From Anaerolineae bacterium (GTDB taxonomy: Bacteria; Chloroflexota; Anaerolineae; Anaerolineales; Anaerolineaceae): a DNA stretch of 64,000 bases. The notes below the pieces were generated by a model, which saw only the letters and a program-made list of their open reading frames with translations, was not told the origin of the DNA and did no database searches. Numbering within the stretch: the first letter of the stretch is position 1; each line of letters begins with the position of its first letter. A program made the translations under genes and the position numbers. The stretch covers positions 85,061 to 149,060 of the forward strand of contig DUED01000037.1 in NCBI GenBank assembly GCA_011176685.1, given 5' to 3'. This document shows positions 25,863 through 35,063 of the stretch, in pieces.

Positions 25863-27260
25863 TTACATGTGGATAGCGTGGCCTTCTACCGCCTCAGCGG
25901 CTTCCATGACCGTTTCACTCAAGGTCGGGTGTGCATGTATATTGTGTGCGATATCTTCTGCAGTGAGTTCCATTCGCTGTGCCAGGGTTAGTTCAGGCAA
26001 TAGTTCGGTGGCTTCTGGGCCTATCATGTGTGAACCCAGAATTCGGCCGTTTTTCGCATCCGTGATGATCTTAGTAAAACCAACGGATTCACCTAGGCCA
26101 AGTGCCTTGCCGTTTGCAAGAAATGGGAAGCGTCCGACTTTAATTTCATGTCCAGCTTCTACCGCCTGGGCTTCCGTCATACCGAATGATGCTACTTGGG
26201 GATGACAGTAGGTTGCACTAGGAATCATCAAGTAGTCAAGTGGATTAGTTTCTTTTCCGGCAATATTATCAGCACAGAGGATTCCCATTCTTGAAGCAAC
26301 ATGTGCCAGTAGTAGCTTGCCAGTTACATCACCAATTGCCCAAATGCCCGGCACATTAGTGGACGTGTGTTCATCAATAACCACAAAGCTATTTTTATCT
26401 AATTCTACGCCCACCGCTTCTAAATCAAGCTCATCAATACTTGCTTTGAACCCAATGGCGACCAGCACCTGTTCTGCTTCCAGAGTTTTTTCGCCACCTT
26501 CATAAGATACTGTAACCGTCGCGTTTTTATCTCCTGCATCGATAGATTGCACACGACAGCTTGTGAGTGCTTCAATGCCGCGTTTTTTGAGTGATTTTTC
26601 TAATTCGACGCTGATTTCCTCATCTTCAAGCGGCAACACGTTGGGCAGCATTTCCACCAGGGTAACCTTGGAACCGTAAGCATTCCAAATAGTTGCGAAT
26701 TCCACCCCAAGCGGTCCGGCACCGATGATGATGGCAGAAGCGGGCAGAGTTTCCTGCAAAATAGCATCCCTGTAAGTGAGTACGTGTTTTCCGTCGATTT
26801 CCCAGCCAGGAATAGGGAAAGGGTGAGTGCCGGTAGCAACCACAATGTTTGTGGCTTTTAGATCTTGAGATTTTCCTTCTACGTCAGTTACCTGCACTCT
26901 ATCTGGGGCAGTAAATTTTGCAGTGCCCATAAACACATCGATGTTGTTCTTCTTCATTAAAAAATTAACGCCGCGTATGAGCCGTTTAGAAACCCGACGG
27001 CTGCGTTTAACCGCGGCTGCATAATCGAGTTGCAAGTTATCAAATGAGACGCCGAATTCCTTTGCTCTTTCCCGTAGTGTGTGTGCAATTTCGGCATTCT
27101 TGAGCAAAGCTTTCGTGGGAATACAGCCCACATTCAGGCAAACGCCGCCCAGCCACTCCTTATCTATAATTGCTGTTTTCAGCCCCAGTTGTGAAGCGCG
27201 GATAGCACAGACATACCCACCGGGTCCTGCTCCGATGATGATGACATCATATTCATTCAT
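25863..27260 (-). CDS. lpd: Dihydrolipoamide dehydrogenase
   Basis: FAD flavoenzyme (E3) that reoxidises dihydrolipoyl groups with NAD. The N-terminal FAD motif (DVIIIGAGPGGYVCAIRA) is followed by the redox disulfide C41-L-N-V-G-C46 and the NAD motif AIIIGAGPLGVEFA. The C-terminal dimer domain holds HNIHAHPTLSETVMEAAEA with the His-Glu pair. It has 465 aa. The ATG at 27260 is chosen because GTGAGAAG lies upstream; a TTG at 27278 extends it by six residues. No E1, E2 or glycine-cleavage gene is adjacent, so its complex cannot be told from context. Confidence 0.95.
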   Translation of the reverse strand: MNEYDVIIIGAGPGGYVCAIRASQLGLKTAIIDKEWLGGVCLNVGCIPTKALLKNAEIAHTLRERAKEFGVSFDNLQLDYAAAVKRSRRVSKRLIRGVNFLMKKNNIDVFMGTAKFTAPDRVQVTDVEGKSQDLKATNIVVATGTHPFPIPGWEIDGKHVLTYRDAILQETLPASAIIIGAGPLGVEFATIWNAYGSKVTLVEMLPNVLPLEDEEISVELEKSLKKRGIEALTSCRVQSIDAGDKNATVTVSYEGGEKTLEAEQVLVAIGFKASIDELDLEAVGVELDKNSFVVIDEHTSTNVPGIWAIGDVTGKLLLAHVASRMGILCADNIAGKETNPLDYLMIPSATYCHPQVASFGMTEAQAVEAGHEIKVGRFPFLANGKALGLGESVGFTKIITDAKNGRILGSHMIGPEATELLPELTLAQRMELTAEDIAHNIHAHPTLSETVMEAAEAVEGHAIHM

Positions 27261-27521
27261 TGTTCTTCTCACTTTCAATAGATTAGATATGTTATTTTAT
27301 TAAAGTATAGGCGCACCTGAAAAAATAAAAAAAATTATACTGCCATTTTTCTAGGGTTTAATAAAAATATAAAAATGACTCTGATAGAGTTGAATATAAT
27401 TTAAGGTGGGGGCATTTCTATTGATGAAAAAGCGAGAGAGAGCGAGACGATCATTTTCGATTAAATCATACAAAAGAATTGATTAATAAGCAACGTGTTC
27501 TTAGAGTGAGTAAATATTATG

Positions 27522-28388
27522 TCATTGCCTGATAATTGCATCCGTCATTTTGGCAACCCTGACCATTTCCTTTACATCATGTACACGGACAATATCTGCT
27601 CCATTTGCAATACCGATTGCAACAGCGGCGGCAGTACCTTCCAGCCGGTCCTCGGGTGAAAGGTTGAGCGTGTAACCGATAAATGATTTACGAGATGGGC
27701 CTATCAATAATGGATACCCCATTTTTTTAAAGCTTTGCAACCTCCGCATTAATTCGAGATTTTGTTCGACACTTTTCCCAAATCCGATCCCAGGATCTAT
27801 AATGATCTTTTCTTTTTCAATACCATGCTTGCGTGCAGTTTTGATACTATCTTGCAGTTCTGAGATTATGTCTTGAATGAGATCCCGATATTTCATATGG
27901 GTATATCTGTTACCGAGTTTCTGGCTGCTTTCTACCTTTTTCCTTTCACTACGGTTGTGCATTAAAATGATTGAAGACTGATACTTGGCGACCACTGCGC
28001 CTAAATCAGGATCGGCAGTAAGCCCCCAGATATCATTGATCCAATCAGCACCGCGTCTCAGCGTTTCTTCTGCTACCCTAGATTTGTATGTGTCGATTGA
28101 AAGAAGTATATCCAGATCAGCATGAACAATGGCTTCAAGCGCTGGTATCAGTCTTGCCAACTCAGTCTTTGCATCAACTGGGTCAGAGCCAGGTCGGCTG
28201 CTTTCTGCACCCAGGTCGATGATGTCCGCACCTTCATGCACAAACCGCTGCGCTTCCAGCAGGGCTGCATCGGCAATGTCACCCCCTTTGATTAAGCCAT
28301 CGCCGGAGAAGCTATCTGGTGTAAGGTTAATAATACCCATAACATAAGTGCGCTCGCCCCATTTGAGAGTTGTGTTTTTCCTGCTCAT
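27522..28388 (-). CDS. folP: Dihydropteroate synthase
   Basis: Condenses p-aminobenzoate with the pterin diphosphate in folate synthesis. Family signatures: VMGIINLTPDSFSGDG, EGADIIDLGAESSRPGSDP, DIWGLTADPDL, IIIDPGIGFGKSVEQNLELMRRL and IGPSRKSFIG, with RVHDVKEM at the end. It has 288 aa. Its ATG overlaps the folK stop (ATGA), a sign of translational coupling with the preceding pathway step. Confidence 0.96.
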   Translation of the reverse strand: MSRKNTTLKWGERTYVMGIINLTPDSFSGDGLIKGGDIADAALLEAQRFVHEGADIIDLGAESSRPGSDPVDAKTELARLIPALEAIVHADLDILLSIDTYKSRVAEETLRRGADWINDIWGLTADPDLGAVVAKYQSSIILMHNRSERKKVESSQKLGNRYTHMKYRDLIQDIISELQDSIKTARKHGIEKEKIIIDPGIGFGKSVEQNLELMRRLQSFKKMGYPLLIGPSRKSFIGYTLNLSPEDRLEGTAAAVAIGIANGADIVRVHDVKEMVRVAKMTDAIIRQ

Positions 28389-28906
28389 CTCATTTTCCAG
28401 TTATTATTAAGAGTTTTTCCTTGTCGGTACAGAGTGACTCCTTCATTGCTGATGGAGCCACATAATTCACGAACAGTCTTTTTAAATACTGGGTGGTAGA
28501 AATCAGGCGCAATTTCCACCAGCGGTATTAGCACAAAAGCACGTTCGTGCAAACTGGGATGGGGAATAGTTAATTCTGGTGTTTTCTTGATGAGGTCATT
28601 GAAGAAGAGTATATCTATATCCAGGATTCGAGGGCCATATCGGAATGTATTCTGCCTGCCTATTTTCTTTTCAATACCTTTCAACTGAATGAGCAGTTCC
28701 AATGGCTTGAGTTTGGTTTGTATAGCAATCGCCTGGTTCAAAAAGTGAGGTTGATCGAGATATCCCCAGGGAACAGTGTCGTAAATGCTGGAGCGCCTTA
28801 TGATTTTCGAAAACCCCTGAAGTTCTGAAACCGCAGTTTGTAGGTTTTCATAACGGTTTCCCAGGTTGCTACCCATACTTAATAATATGTCATTCATACT
28901 TCCCAT
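28385..28906 (-). CDS. folK: 2-amino-4-hydroxy-6-hydroxymethyldihydropteridine diphosphokinase
   Basis: Transfers pyrophosphate from ATP to the folate pterin. Signatures: LLSMGSNLGNRYENLQTAVSELQ, IYDTVPWGYLDQPHFLNQ, ELLIQLKGIEKKIGRQ, RYGPRILDIDILFFND and IPHPSLHERAFVLIPLVEIAPDF. It has 173 aa. It starts four bases after the homoserine dehydrogenase stop and overlaps folP by four, so hom-folK-folP reads as one unit. folB is not present here. Confidence 0.96.
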   Translation of the reverse strand: MGSMNDILLSMGSNLGNRYENLQTAVSELQGFSKIIRRSSIYDTVPWGYLDQPHFLNQAIAIQTKLKPLELLIQLKGIEKKIGRQNTFRYGPRILDIDILFFNDLIKKTPELTIPHPSLHERAFVLIPLVEIAPDFYHPVFKKTVRELCGSISNEGVTLYRQGKTLNNNWKMR

Positions 28907-28909
28907 TTG

Positions 28910-29935
28910 TTATTTCTGATAGATTGATATTAAGTCAGCTAATAAACCATAAGCAGTAGTTTCCGGTCCGGGGTTTCCTTCGAGAAGTCCTAGACCTGGG
29001 AGCACATCAGTGTGAAAATGAATGAAGGAGCTGGTACCGTTCACGCTGAAAAGAGGTGATCCAGCAACCACTAATTCTGGGGCAACGCTGGCATGCAGTT
29101 TTTCCCCTTGCATTTGAGCACGGCAGACCAATTTCCAGCGCTTCCCTTCCTTTTTTGCGCGTTTGACGGTCTCGGATGTAATATCACGAATGCCTGTTCG
29201 GTTAACTTCCTGTGGTTTGAGGGGCATGTTCATCAAAACCGTAACAAGAATGGCTACTTTTATGGCTGCATCCCATCCATCTATATCACCGCTGGGATCT
29301 GTCTCCGTAATTCCGATTGACTTAGCGTAGTTAACAGCTTCATCGAAACTTTTCCCATCTTCCATCTGCTCAAGAATCAAGTTGGTGCAGGAGTTCAAGA
29401 TGCCCTCAAAACTAATAAGTTTCGCTGCTGGTAGTGTTTGACGGAAAAGTGAAAAAATTGGGGCACCATCCATAACAGTGGATTCGAAGAGTAAGGTTTT
29501 TCCAACTTTGCCTTCTAGGGATGTAAGTTCTTGGTAGGCGTGAGCAATCGGGCCTTTATTGGCGCTAACCACATGCATGCCATTCGACAGTGCAGTTTCA
29601 ATGTGTTTTACAGCCGGTTGGCCGGATTGGTAATTAACAGGTGTGTTTTCTATCATTGTGTCTGACTGACAATTGCGAATGAGTGCAAGGGTATCGGCAA
29701 AGGATTGTTGTGATAAAGTCGTCAGGGGCTGGTTTGTGTTCATCAGCGCAATCGCTCTTCGTGTATCTAACCCTTCTTGGTTCAAAACACAGCCATGCGA
29801 GCCAGTTGCAATGCCAGTTATGCGAAAATTCAGGTTTTGAGTACTTTGTAATTCCTGCCGCTTTCGTATAAGGAGATGGGCAAATGCCTGCCCTACATTG
29901 CCGAACCCGATCATGACCAGAGAAATATTATTCAT
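28910..29935 (-). CDS. hom: Homoserine dehydrogenase
   Basis: Reduces aspartate semialdehyde to homoserine for Thr/Met synthesis. The NAD(P) motif MIGFGNVGQAFAHLLIRK is at the N-terminus. The catalytic region has VSANKGPIAHAYQELTS, LLFESTVMDGAPIF, GILNSCTNLILEQMEDG, and ITETDPSGDIDGWDAAIKVAIL with the catalytic Lys. It has 341 aa and ends after the catalytic domain, so it lacks the C-terminal ACT domain that gives threonine feedback in longer enzymes. Confidence 0.94.
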   Translation of the reverse strand: MNNISLVMIGFGNVGQAFAHLLIRKRQELQSTQNLNFRITGIATGSHGCVLNQEGLDTRRAIALMNTNQPLTTLSQQSFADTLALIRNCQSDTMIENTPVNYQSGQPAVKHIETALSNGMHVVSANKGPIAHAYQELTSLEGKVGKTLLFESTVMDGAPIFSLFRQTLPAAKLISFEGILNSCTNLILEQMEDGKSFDEAVNYAKSIGITETDPSGDIDGWDAAIKVAILVTVLMNMPLKPQEVNRTGIRDITSETVKRAKKEGKRWKLVCRAQMQGEKLHASVAPELVVAGSPLFSVNGTSSFIHFHTDVLPGLGLLEGNPGPETTAYGLLADLISIYQK

Positions 29936-29987
29936 GAAAATTCAAACACGCAATATTATAGATTAAGTAAGGGACGTTGTTCCTTGA

Positions 29988-30842
29988 TTACTTTGCATGG
30001 ACTAATTTTGAAGCTTGCCATTTTATTCCTTCCACTGTTGTTCTGATATGTAGCAGGTCAAAGATGGCGGTTTGCAGCTTATCTGGATTGCCAGTAGTAA
30101 CAGCGGTCAGAATACCATTCGCTTTTCTTTTTGCCAATAATTTGTTTTTTTGTAGTAAAAACTTCACACGTTTCGCAACTGCTGGAGCAGGATTAATAAT
30201 GGTGGCTTCCTCGCCGGCGATTTCGCGAATAAGGGGCATAACGAATGGATAGTGAGTACAGCCCAGCACAAACACGTCGGCACCTTTAGCTATCATTGGC
30301 TTAATTGCATGGGTGAGTATTTGACGTATCCGTTTATTCTGTAAATTACCAAGCTCGATCTCTTGCACTAGCCCTTGACAGGGTTCTTGCAGAATTGTTA
30401 CACTCTTCCCAAAACGTTCTACTAGGGAATTGTATAGCTCTCCTTGAAAGGTGGCAGGCGTTGCCAGAACACCCACAACCCCACTTTTTGTTATCGCTGT
30501 AGCCGGTTTGACAGCAGGTTCCATGCCCACTATTGGGATGTCAGGAAAGATTTTCCGCAGATGATGCAAAGCAGCGCTGGAAGCTGTATTGCAAGCAACT
30601 ACGATTAATGCCGCTCCACGCATGATTAAAAACTCTGCAATACCCACTGCGAAAGTGAGGACTTCATCTAATTCTTTTTCGCCGTACGGAACGTGCGCCT
30701 GATCAGCCAGGTAAAGGATGTTTTGTGATGGTATGAGTTTGCGGATAGCGCGGACAATGGATAATCCACCGATTCCGGAATCAAAAGCAGCCACAAGGGA
30801 GAAAAGTATGTTTGAATTTTCTAATGTTTCCACGTCCTGCAT
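29988..30842 (-). CDS. murI: Glutamate racemase
   Basis: Supplies D-glutamate for peptidoglycan. Signature regions with the two catalytic cysteines are present: AAFDSGIGGLSIVRAIRK at the N-terminus, LIVVACNTASSAALHHLR, and VFVLGCTHYPFVMPLI. It has 284 aa. It lies downstream of rplS behind a terminator and in front of hom on the same strand. Confidence 0.96.
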   Translation of the reverse strand: MQDVETLENSNILFSLVAAFDSGIGGLSIVRAIRKLIPSQNILYLADQAHVPYGEKELDEVLTFAVGIAEFLIMRGAALIVVACNTASSAALHHLRKIFPDIPIVGMEPAVKPATAITKSGVVGVLATPATFQGELYNSLVERFGKSVTILQEPCQGLVQEIELGNLQNKRIRQILTHAIKPMIAKGADVFVLGCTHYPFVMPLIREIAGEEATIINPAPAVAKRVKFLLQKNKLLAKRKANGILTAVTTGNPDKLQTAIFDLLHIRTTVEGIKWQASKLVHAK

Positions 30843-30850
30843 TATAAATG

Positions 30851-30882
30851 AAAAGGGCGCAACCTGGTGTTGGCTGCGTCCT
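30851..30882 (-). terminator. Terminator after rplS
   Basis: In the minus direction GGACGCAGCC, loop AACACCA, GGTTGCGCCC followed by TTTTCATTT; one mismatch and one G-T pair in a 10-bp stem. Confidence 0.75.
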
Positions 30883-30905
30883 CAAGAATATGTCGTTTAA
30901 ATATT

Positions 30906-31253
30906 TTATGAAAATTTCTGTTTAAGTCTTGCCTTCTTACCAGTACGTTCGCGCAAGTAATATAGACGCGCGCGTCGTACTTTGCTATGGCGTTCAATGA
31001 CTACCTTATCGATTCTTGGAGAACGTAGCAAGAATGTGCGTTCAACTCCAATGCCATTGCTGGCAATGCGCCGAACGCTGAAGGTGGCATCATTACCATT
31101 TTGTGTTACATATAGGACCGTTCCTTTAAATACCTGAATCCTTTCCCGGTTACCTTCGGTGATCTTCACGTGCACGCTGACTGCATCACCCGCAGACAGT
31201 TCGGGAATATTCGGATTAGGTGCTGCTTCAATTGATTTCAATAAATCGTTCAT
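30906..31253 (-). CDS. rplS: 50S ribosomal protein L19
   Basis: 115 aa, the usual length. Motifs: GDAVSVHVKITEGNRERIQVFKGTVLYV, TFSVRRIASNGIGVERTFLLRSPRIDKVVIERHSKVRRARLYYLRERTGKKARLK. It stands alone here without trmD/rimM, which usually precede it. It is followed by an intrinsic terminator. Confidence 0.97.
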   Translation of the reverse strand: MNDLLKSIEAAPNPNIPELSAGDAVSVHVKITEGNRERIQVFKGTVLYVTQNGNDATFSVRRIASNGIGVERTFLLRSPRIDKVVIERHSKVRRARLYYLRERTGKKARLKQKFS

Positions 31254-31477
31254 GTTTACTTCCCGTTTATATTACCTTATATTACCTATAGTCTTGCGGA
31301 ACGAGGGCTGATTTTACCACGAATACAATACCCCGTAAAGCATTTGTATAGGTTCAATAGATATGAGAAAGATCGGGGTGTATAAGTTCAATAGAGAGGA
31401 TGCAAATTTCTGGATTAAGATGTGTAGTAGGATTGAATGTTTTCTGAAGTGGTCAAATTGTCCAAGATTGTGCTGCT

Positions 31478-33343
31478 CTAACCCGCTAAATATTCATTGA
31501 TTTCTCGTGCCAGCTTTTCTGTAATGCCTGGAATCTCCACGAGTTCCTCAACTTGGGCGTTGCTGATGTTCTTCAATGAACCAAATTTTTGCAGCAGCAC
31601 TTTTTTACGCGCTGGTCCAATTCCAGGTATGCTATCTAACTTGGATAAAAGTCCACGTTTTTGCCTGAGTTTGCGGTGGGCTGTGATGGCAAAACGATGT
31701 GCTTCATCGCGGATTCGTTGTAGCAGATATAACCCTTGTGAATGCTTGGGTAAAGCTAGGGGCAACCTTCGATTAGGCAGATACAGCAGTTCCTCCTCTT
31801 TCGCGAGTCCTGCGGCTATGAGGCGGTTCTTCAAACCGAATATGCTAAGAACAGCGAGTACACGGTTGAGTTGGCCTTTTCCACCATCCACAATCAGCAA
31901 GTCAGGCAGTACTGCAAAGGAGGGGTCACGCTTCTCTCCAACCAGTAGCTTTTCCTGAGATATCTGCCAGCGGCGGAAGCGGCGTGTAAGCACTTCTTCC
32001 ATGCTGGCATAATCATCTGGTCCCTGTACAGAGCGAATGTTGAAGCGGCGGTAAAGTTTCTTGCTAGGGATTCCCTGTTCAAAAACTACCATACTGCCAA
32101 CCGCGGCGGTGCCCTGGATATTGGAAATATCATAGCATTCAATGCGGTTGGGTGGCTGTTTTAGACCTAAGGCCTGCTGTAATTCGTTCAAGGCAGCGCT
32201 TTGCTTATGCTTATCTGCTTCCCATTGGGTTTTAAGTGCCTGCAGGGTCTCGACGGCGTTTTCAGTAGCCATTTTAACTAACTGTTTGGGTGTTCCCCGG
32301 CGTGGTACCTTTAATTGAATTTTACGGTCGCTTCCTTGCTGGTTAAGCCAGTGCTGGATAACAAGTGCCTCATCTACCTCGTTGGGCAACAAAACTTCAG
32401 AGGGTATGAATGCAGCTTCAGCGTAGAATTGCTTGATGAATTGAGAAATGACTTCACTGTCCTTTTCGTCCTCTGCTCCCTCGAGAATGAAGTATTCGCG
32501 CCCGATTAATTTTCCATTGCGTATAAAGAAGATTTGCACGCAGGCATCCCCATTGCTGCGTGCCATTGCGATTACATCCGAATCTGTCTGACGGGGGGAA
32601 ATGACTTTCTGCTTTTCGACGACACGTTCAATAGCTAATATTTGGTCGCGGATTGCTGTCGCTTCTTCATATTGCATATTGGCGGACATTTTTCCCATTT
32701 CCCTGCGTAATCTTGTTAGGATGGGATCAGTATGTCCTTCTAGGAATCTCCCCAGGTCCTTGATCATCTGCTGGTATTGTTGTTGGTCTACAGCGCCGAT
32801 ACAGGGAGCTGTACACAGTTTGATGTCGTAATAAAGACAAGCGCGTGTATCTTTGCCTGTAATCACACGGTCACAAGTGCGGTAGGGGAAGATTTTACGC
32901 AGTAAGTCGAGAGTTCGGTGTACTGCCCAAGTGCTGGTATAGGGACCGTAATAGCGCGAGCCGTCATTGGACATTTTACGAGTGACAGTAACTTTCGGGA
33001 AAGGATCGGACAAGTGGACTTTAATATATGGATAGCGTTTATCATCCTTGAGACGCACGTTATAAAACGGGCGATATTTCTTTATTAGATTCATTTCCAG
33101 GATAAGCGCTTCTAGTTCTGATTCAACCACAATCCAGTCAATATCGGCAATGTTGCGGATCAATTTGCTTGTTTTTTTAGTTAATTTTGCGCTGGAGTGA
33201 AAATAGGAGCGCACCCTGCTACGCAAGTTGATTGCCTTGCCCACATAAATAACTTTGCCATTCTCATCCTTCATCATGTAACAGCCAGGTTTAGAAGGCA
33301 AGGTATTGAGAATGCTTTGGATGTGGATAGAAAATGAAAGCAT
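31478..33343 (-). CDS. uvrC: Excinuclease ABC subunit C
   Basis: Nuclease subunit of nucleotide excision repair. Domains in order: GIY-YIG (PSKPGCYMMKDENGKVIYVGKAINLRSRVRSYF; first 90 residues), a central part with cysteines (TCDR, CLYYDIKLCTAPC), the UvrB-contact UVR motif (about 200-235), the RNase-H-like C-terminal nuclease (IECYDISNIQGTAAVGSMVVFEQG, LPDLLIVDGGKGQLN) and tandem helix-hairpin-helix (LDSIPGIGPARKKVLLQKFGS). 621 aa is the normal size. No clear LexA-like box is seen in its 90-base upstream gap. Confidence 0.97.
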   Translation of the reverse strand: MLSFSIHIQSILNTLPSKPGCYMMKDENGKVIYVGKAINLRSRVRSYFHSSAKLTKKTSKLIRNIADIDWIVVESELEALILEMNLIKKYRPFYNVRLKDDKRYPYIKVHLSDPFPKVTVTRKMSNDGSRYYGPYTSTWAVHRTLDLLRKIFPYRTCDRVITGKDTRACLYYDIKLCTAPCIGAVDQQQYQQMIKDLGRFLEGHTDPILTRLRREMGKMSANMQYEEATAIRDQILAIERVVEKQKVISPRQTDSDVIAMARSNGDACVQIFFIRNGKLIGREYFILEGAEDEKDSEVISQFIKQFYAEAAFIPSEVLLPNEVDEALVIQHWLNQQGSDRKIQLKVPRRGTPKQLVKMATENAVETLQALKTQWEADKHKQSAALNELQQALGLKQPPNRIECYDISNIQGTAAVGSMVVFEQGIPSKKLYRRFNIRSVQGPDDYASMEEVLTRRFRRWQISQEKLLVGEKRDPSFAVLPDLLIVDGGKGQLNRVLAVLSIFGLKNRLIAAGLAKEEELLYLPNRRLPLALPKHSQGLYLLQRIRDEAHRFAITAHRKLRQKRGLLSKLDSIPGIGPARKKVLLQKFGSLKNISNAQVEELVEIPGITEKLAREINEYLAG

Positions 33344-33433
33344 GAAGCTATTTTAACATGTTGCAAAAGAGTGGTAGAACCCGTGCAAAAACTGGAATGT
33401 TAGAATTGATCACTCATTCATATAGGAGCAGTT

Positions 33434-33859
33434 ATGAAAATTTATTTTTCCTGTTCTATCACTGGTGGTCGTAACGACCAGGAGATATATCGCCAACTCG
33501 TTAAGTTTCTAATCGACAGTGGGCATGATGTTCCTACTGCGCATCTGGCTGATCCAGATGTTATGCAGGAGGAATCAGTCATTACGCCGCAGATGGTTTA
33601 TGAGCGGGACATGATGTGGATTGAGAAATGTGATGCACTAGTGGCTGAAGTCAGTACACCTTCACACGGGGTGGGGTATGAAATCGCAAGGGCAATTATT
33701 TTAGAAAAACCTGTGTTTATCTGCTACCAAAAGGGGTGCAAGGTATCAAAAATAATCCTTGGTAACACATATGGAAAATTCTATTTGTGTGCCTATGCAA
33801 ATATTAATGAATTAACGGATTCCATTCTGTCTTTCTTGGAGAAATTTAATGGCAAATGA
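33434..33859 (+). CDS. 2'-deoxynucleoside 5'-phosphate N-hydrolase-like protein (Rcl family)
   Basis: 141 aa of the nucleoside 2-deoxyribosyltransferase superfamily. MKIYFSCSITGGRNDQEIYRQLVKFL contains the family start with Ser/Gly contacts, followed by GHDVPTAHLADPD and the region VYERDMMWIEKCDALVAEVSTPSHGVGYEIARAIILEKPVFICYQ, with the catalytic Glu in GYEIA. Members cleave the N-glycosidic bond of deoxynucleoside monophosphates. An AGGAGCAG site lies before the ATG. It is divergent from uvrC, and a role in nucleotide-pool cleaning would fit but is not shown. Confidence 0.85.
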   Translation: MKIYFSCSITGGRNDQEIYRQLVKFLIDSGHDVPTAHLADPDVMQEESVITPQMVYERDMMWIEKCDALVAEVSTPSHGVGYEIARAIILEKPVFICYQKGCKVSKIILGNTYGKFYLCAYANINELTDSILSFLEKFNGK

Positions 33860-33989
33860 TATTACTCATAGTCCCTTCATTACAGGTATCATTGTCATAA
33901 ACTGGAGGATTAGGTAATATGAAGTTGGTAACAGATGGAGGTTTTGTAATTAATTGAAAGACCTCATCAATGTACCCTCCTTTGGTATT

Positions 33990-34034
33990 AGCCGTCGCTG
34001 GTTATCCCTCCTTTCTAGCGGCGGCTTTTCTTAA
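33990..34034 (+). terminator. Terminator-like hairpin after the Rcl-family gene
   Basis: AGCCGTCGCT (33990-33999) pairs with AGCGGCGGCT (34017-34026) with one G-T pair, followed by TTTCTT. In the 270-base gap before dnaJ-like gene there is also a 12-codon open frame with a GGAGG-type site (33919-33957), too short to call. Confidence 0.65.
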
Positions 34035-34129
34035 AGTCTAAGAGTACAATTATTGAAAATGGTAAGAAATTCATTAAATCCCTTAGATAGACCTTGACGT
34101 TGAATACCAGGGGTAATTAAAATAAACAT

Positions 34130-35053
34130 ATGGAATATAAGGATTATTACAAAATCCTTGGCGTCAATAAGAAAGCGACTACTGAGGAGATTAAAAAAAA
34201 GTACCGCAAGCTTGCTATGAAATACCATCCTGATCGCAACCCGGGGAATAAGCAAGCTGAGGAAAAATTTAAAGAAATCAATGAAGCTAATGAGGTGCTT
34301 AGTAATCCTAAAAAGCGATCTCGTTACGACCAGCTTTCTAACTCTTATCGTACCTGGCAGCGGGCGGGGGGTACGCCAGGATCTTTCCGCTGGGAAGATC
34401 TGTTCTCTCAGCCGCAATATTCCACCCATGTAGAAGTAGGCGATTTGGGGGATTTATTCGAAGGTCTTGGTGGTTTTTCTGATTTCTTCAATGCTTTCTT
34501 TGGTGGACAAGGAACACGAGGTTCTCGTCGTGCTGGCCGTACGGTTGCCCGCAGACCTGCAGCTTACCAACAACCCGTGAGCATTTCATTCTATGAGGCT
34601 TATCATGGCACTACTCGTACGCTTCAGCTAGATGGCAGCCGCATCGAGGTGAAGATTCCAGCGGGAGTGAGGACAGGTAGCAAGGTGCGGATAAAGAGTG
34701 CGGGACCACGTACAGCAGGGAGGCAAAAAGCTGATATATACTTACTAATCACTGTAACACCCTATACGAGCTTTGCATGTAAAGGTAGTGACCTGCATAG
34801 TGAGAAAAAAATTAACCTCTTAACGGCAGTTTTGGGTGGTGAAGTGAAGATAGCTACTCCGTCTGGCGATGTGGTGTTGACTATCCCACCTGGAACACAG
34901 CCCATGCAGACTTTTCGATTAAAAGGGCGTGGTATGCCTAAATTGAAACCGAAGGGTGCTTACGGAGATTTATTTATCAAAGTGGAAGTGGAAATTCCAC
35001 GCCGCTTATCAACTAAGCAGCGCCGTTTATTCGAAGATATGAAAGGGGAATAG
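34130..35053 (+). CDS. DnaJ-family co-chaperone (CbpA-like)
   Basis: 307 aa. The J domain is at the N-terminus ([40 protein letters not shown], with H33-P34-D35), followed by a Gly/Phe-rich part ([27 protein letters not shown]) and the two C-terminal substrate-binding beta domains ([43 protein letters not shown]). There is no cysteine-rich zinc domain, so it is of the type II / CbpA kind. It acts with DnaK in the cytoplasm. It lies 10 bases before the HtrA-like gene, a protein-quality pair. Confidence 0.92.
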   Translation: MEYKDYYKILGVNKKATTEEIKKKYRKLAMKYHPDRNPGNKQAEEKFKEINEANEVLSNPKKRSRYDQLSNSYRTWQRAGGTPGSFRWEDLFSQPQYSTHVEVGDLGDLFEGLGGFSDFFNAFFGGQGTRGSRRAGRTVARRPAAYQQPVSISFYEAYHGTTRTLQLDGSRIEVKIPAGVRTGSKVRIKSAGPRTAGRQKADIYLLITVTPYTSFACKGSDLHSEKKINLLTAVLGGEVKIATPSGDVVLTIPPGTQPMQTFRLKGRGMPKLKPKGAYGDLFIKVEVEIPRRLSTKQRRLFEDMKGE

Positions 35054-35063
35054 GAGTTTTATT

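Noticed and set aside
33919..33957. 12-codon frame with a GGAGG-type site
   Set aside because: Too short to support; could be a leader peptide but no regulatory structure confirms it.
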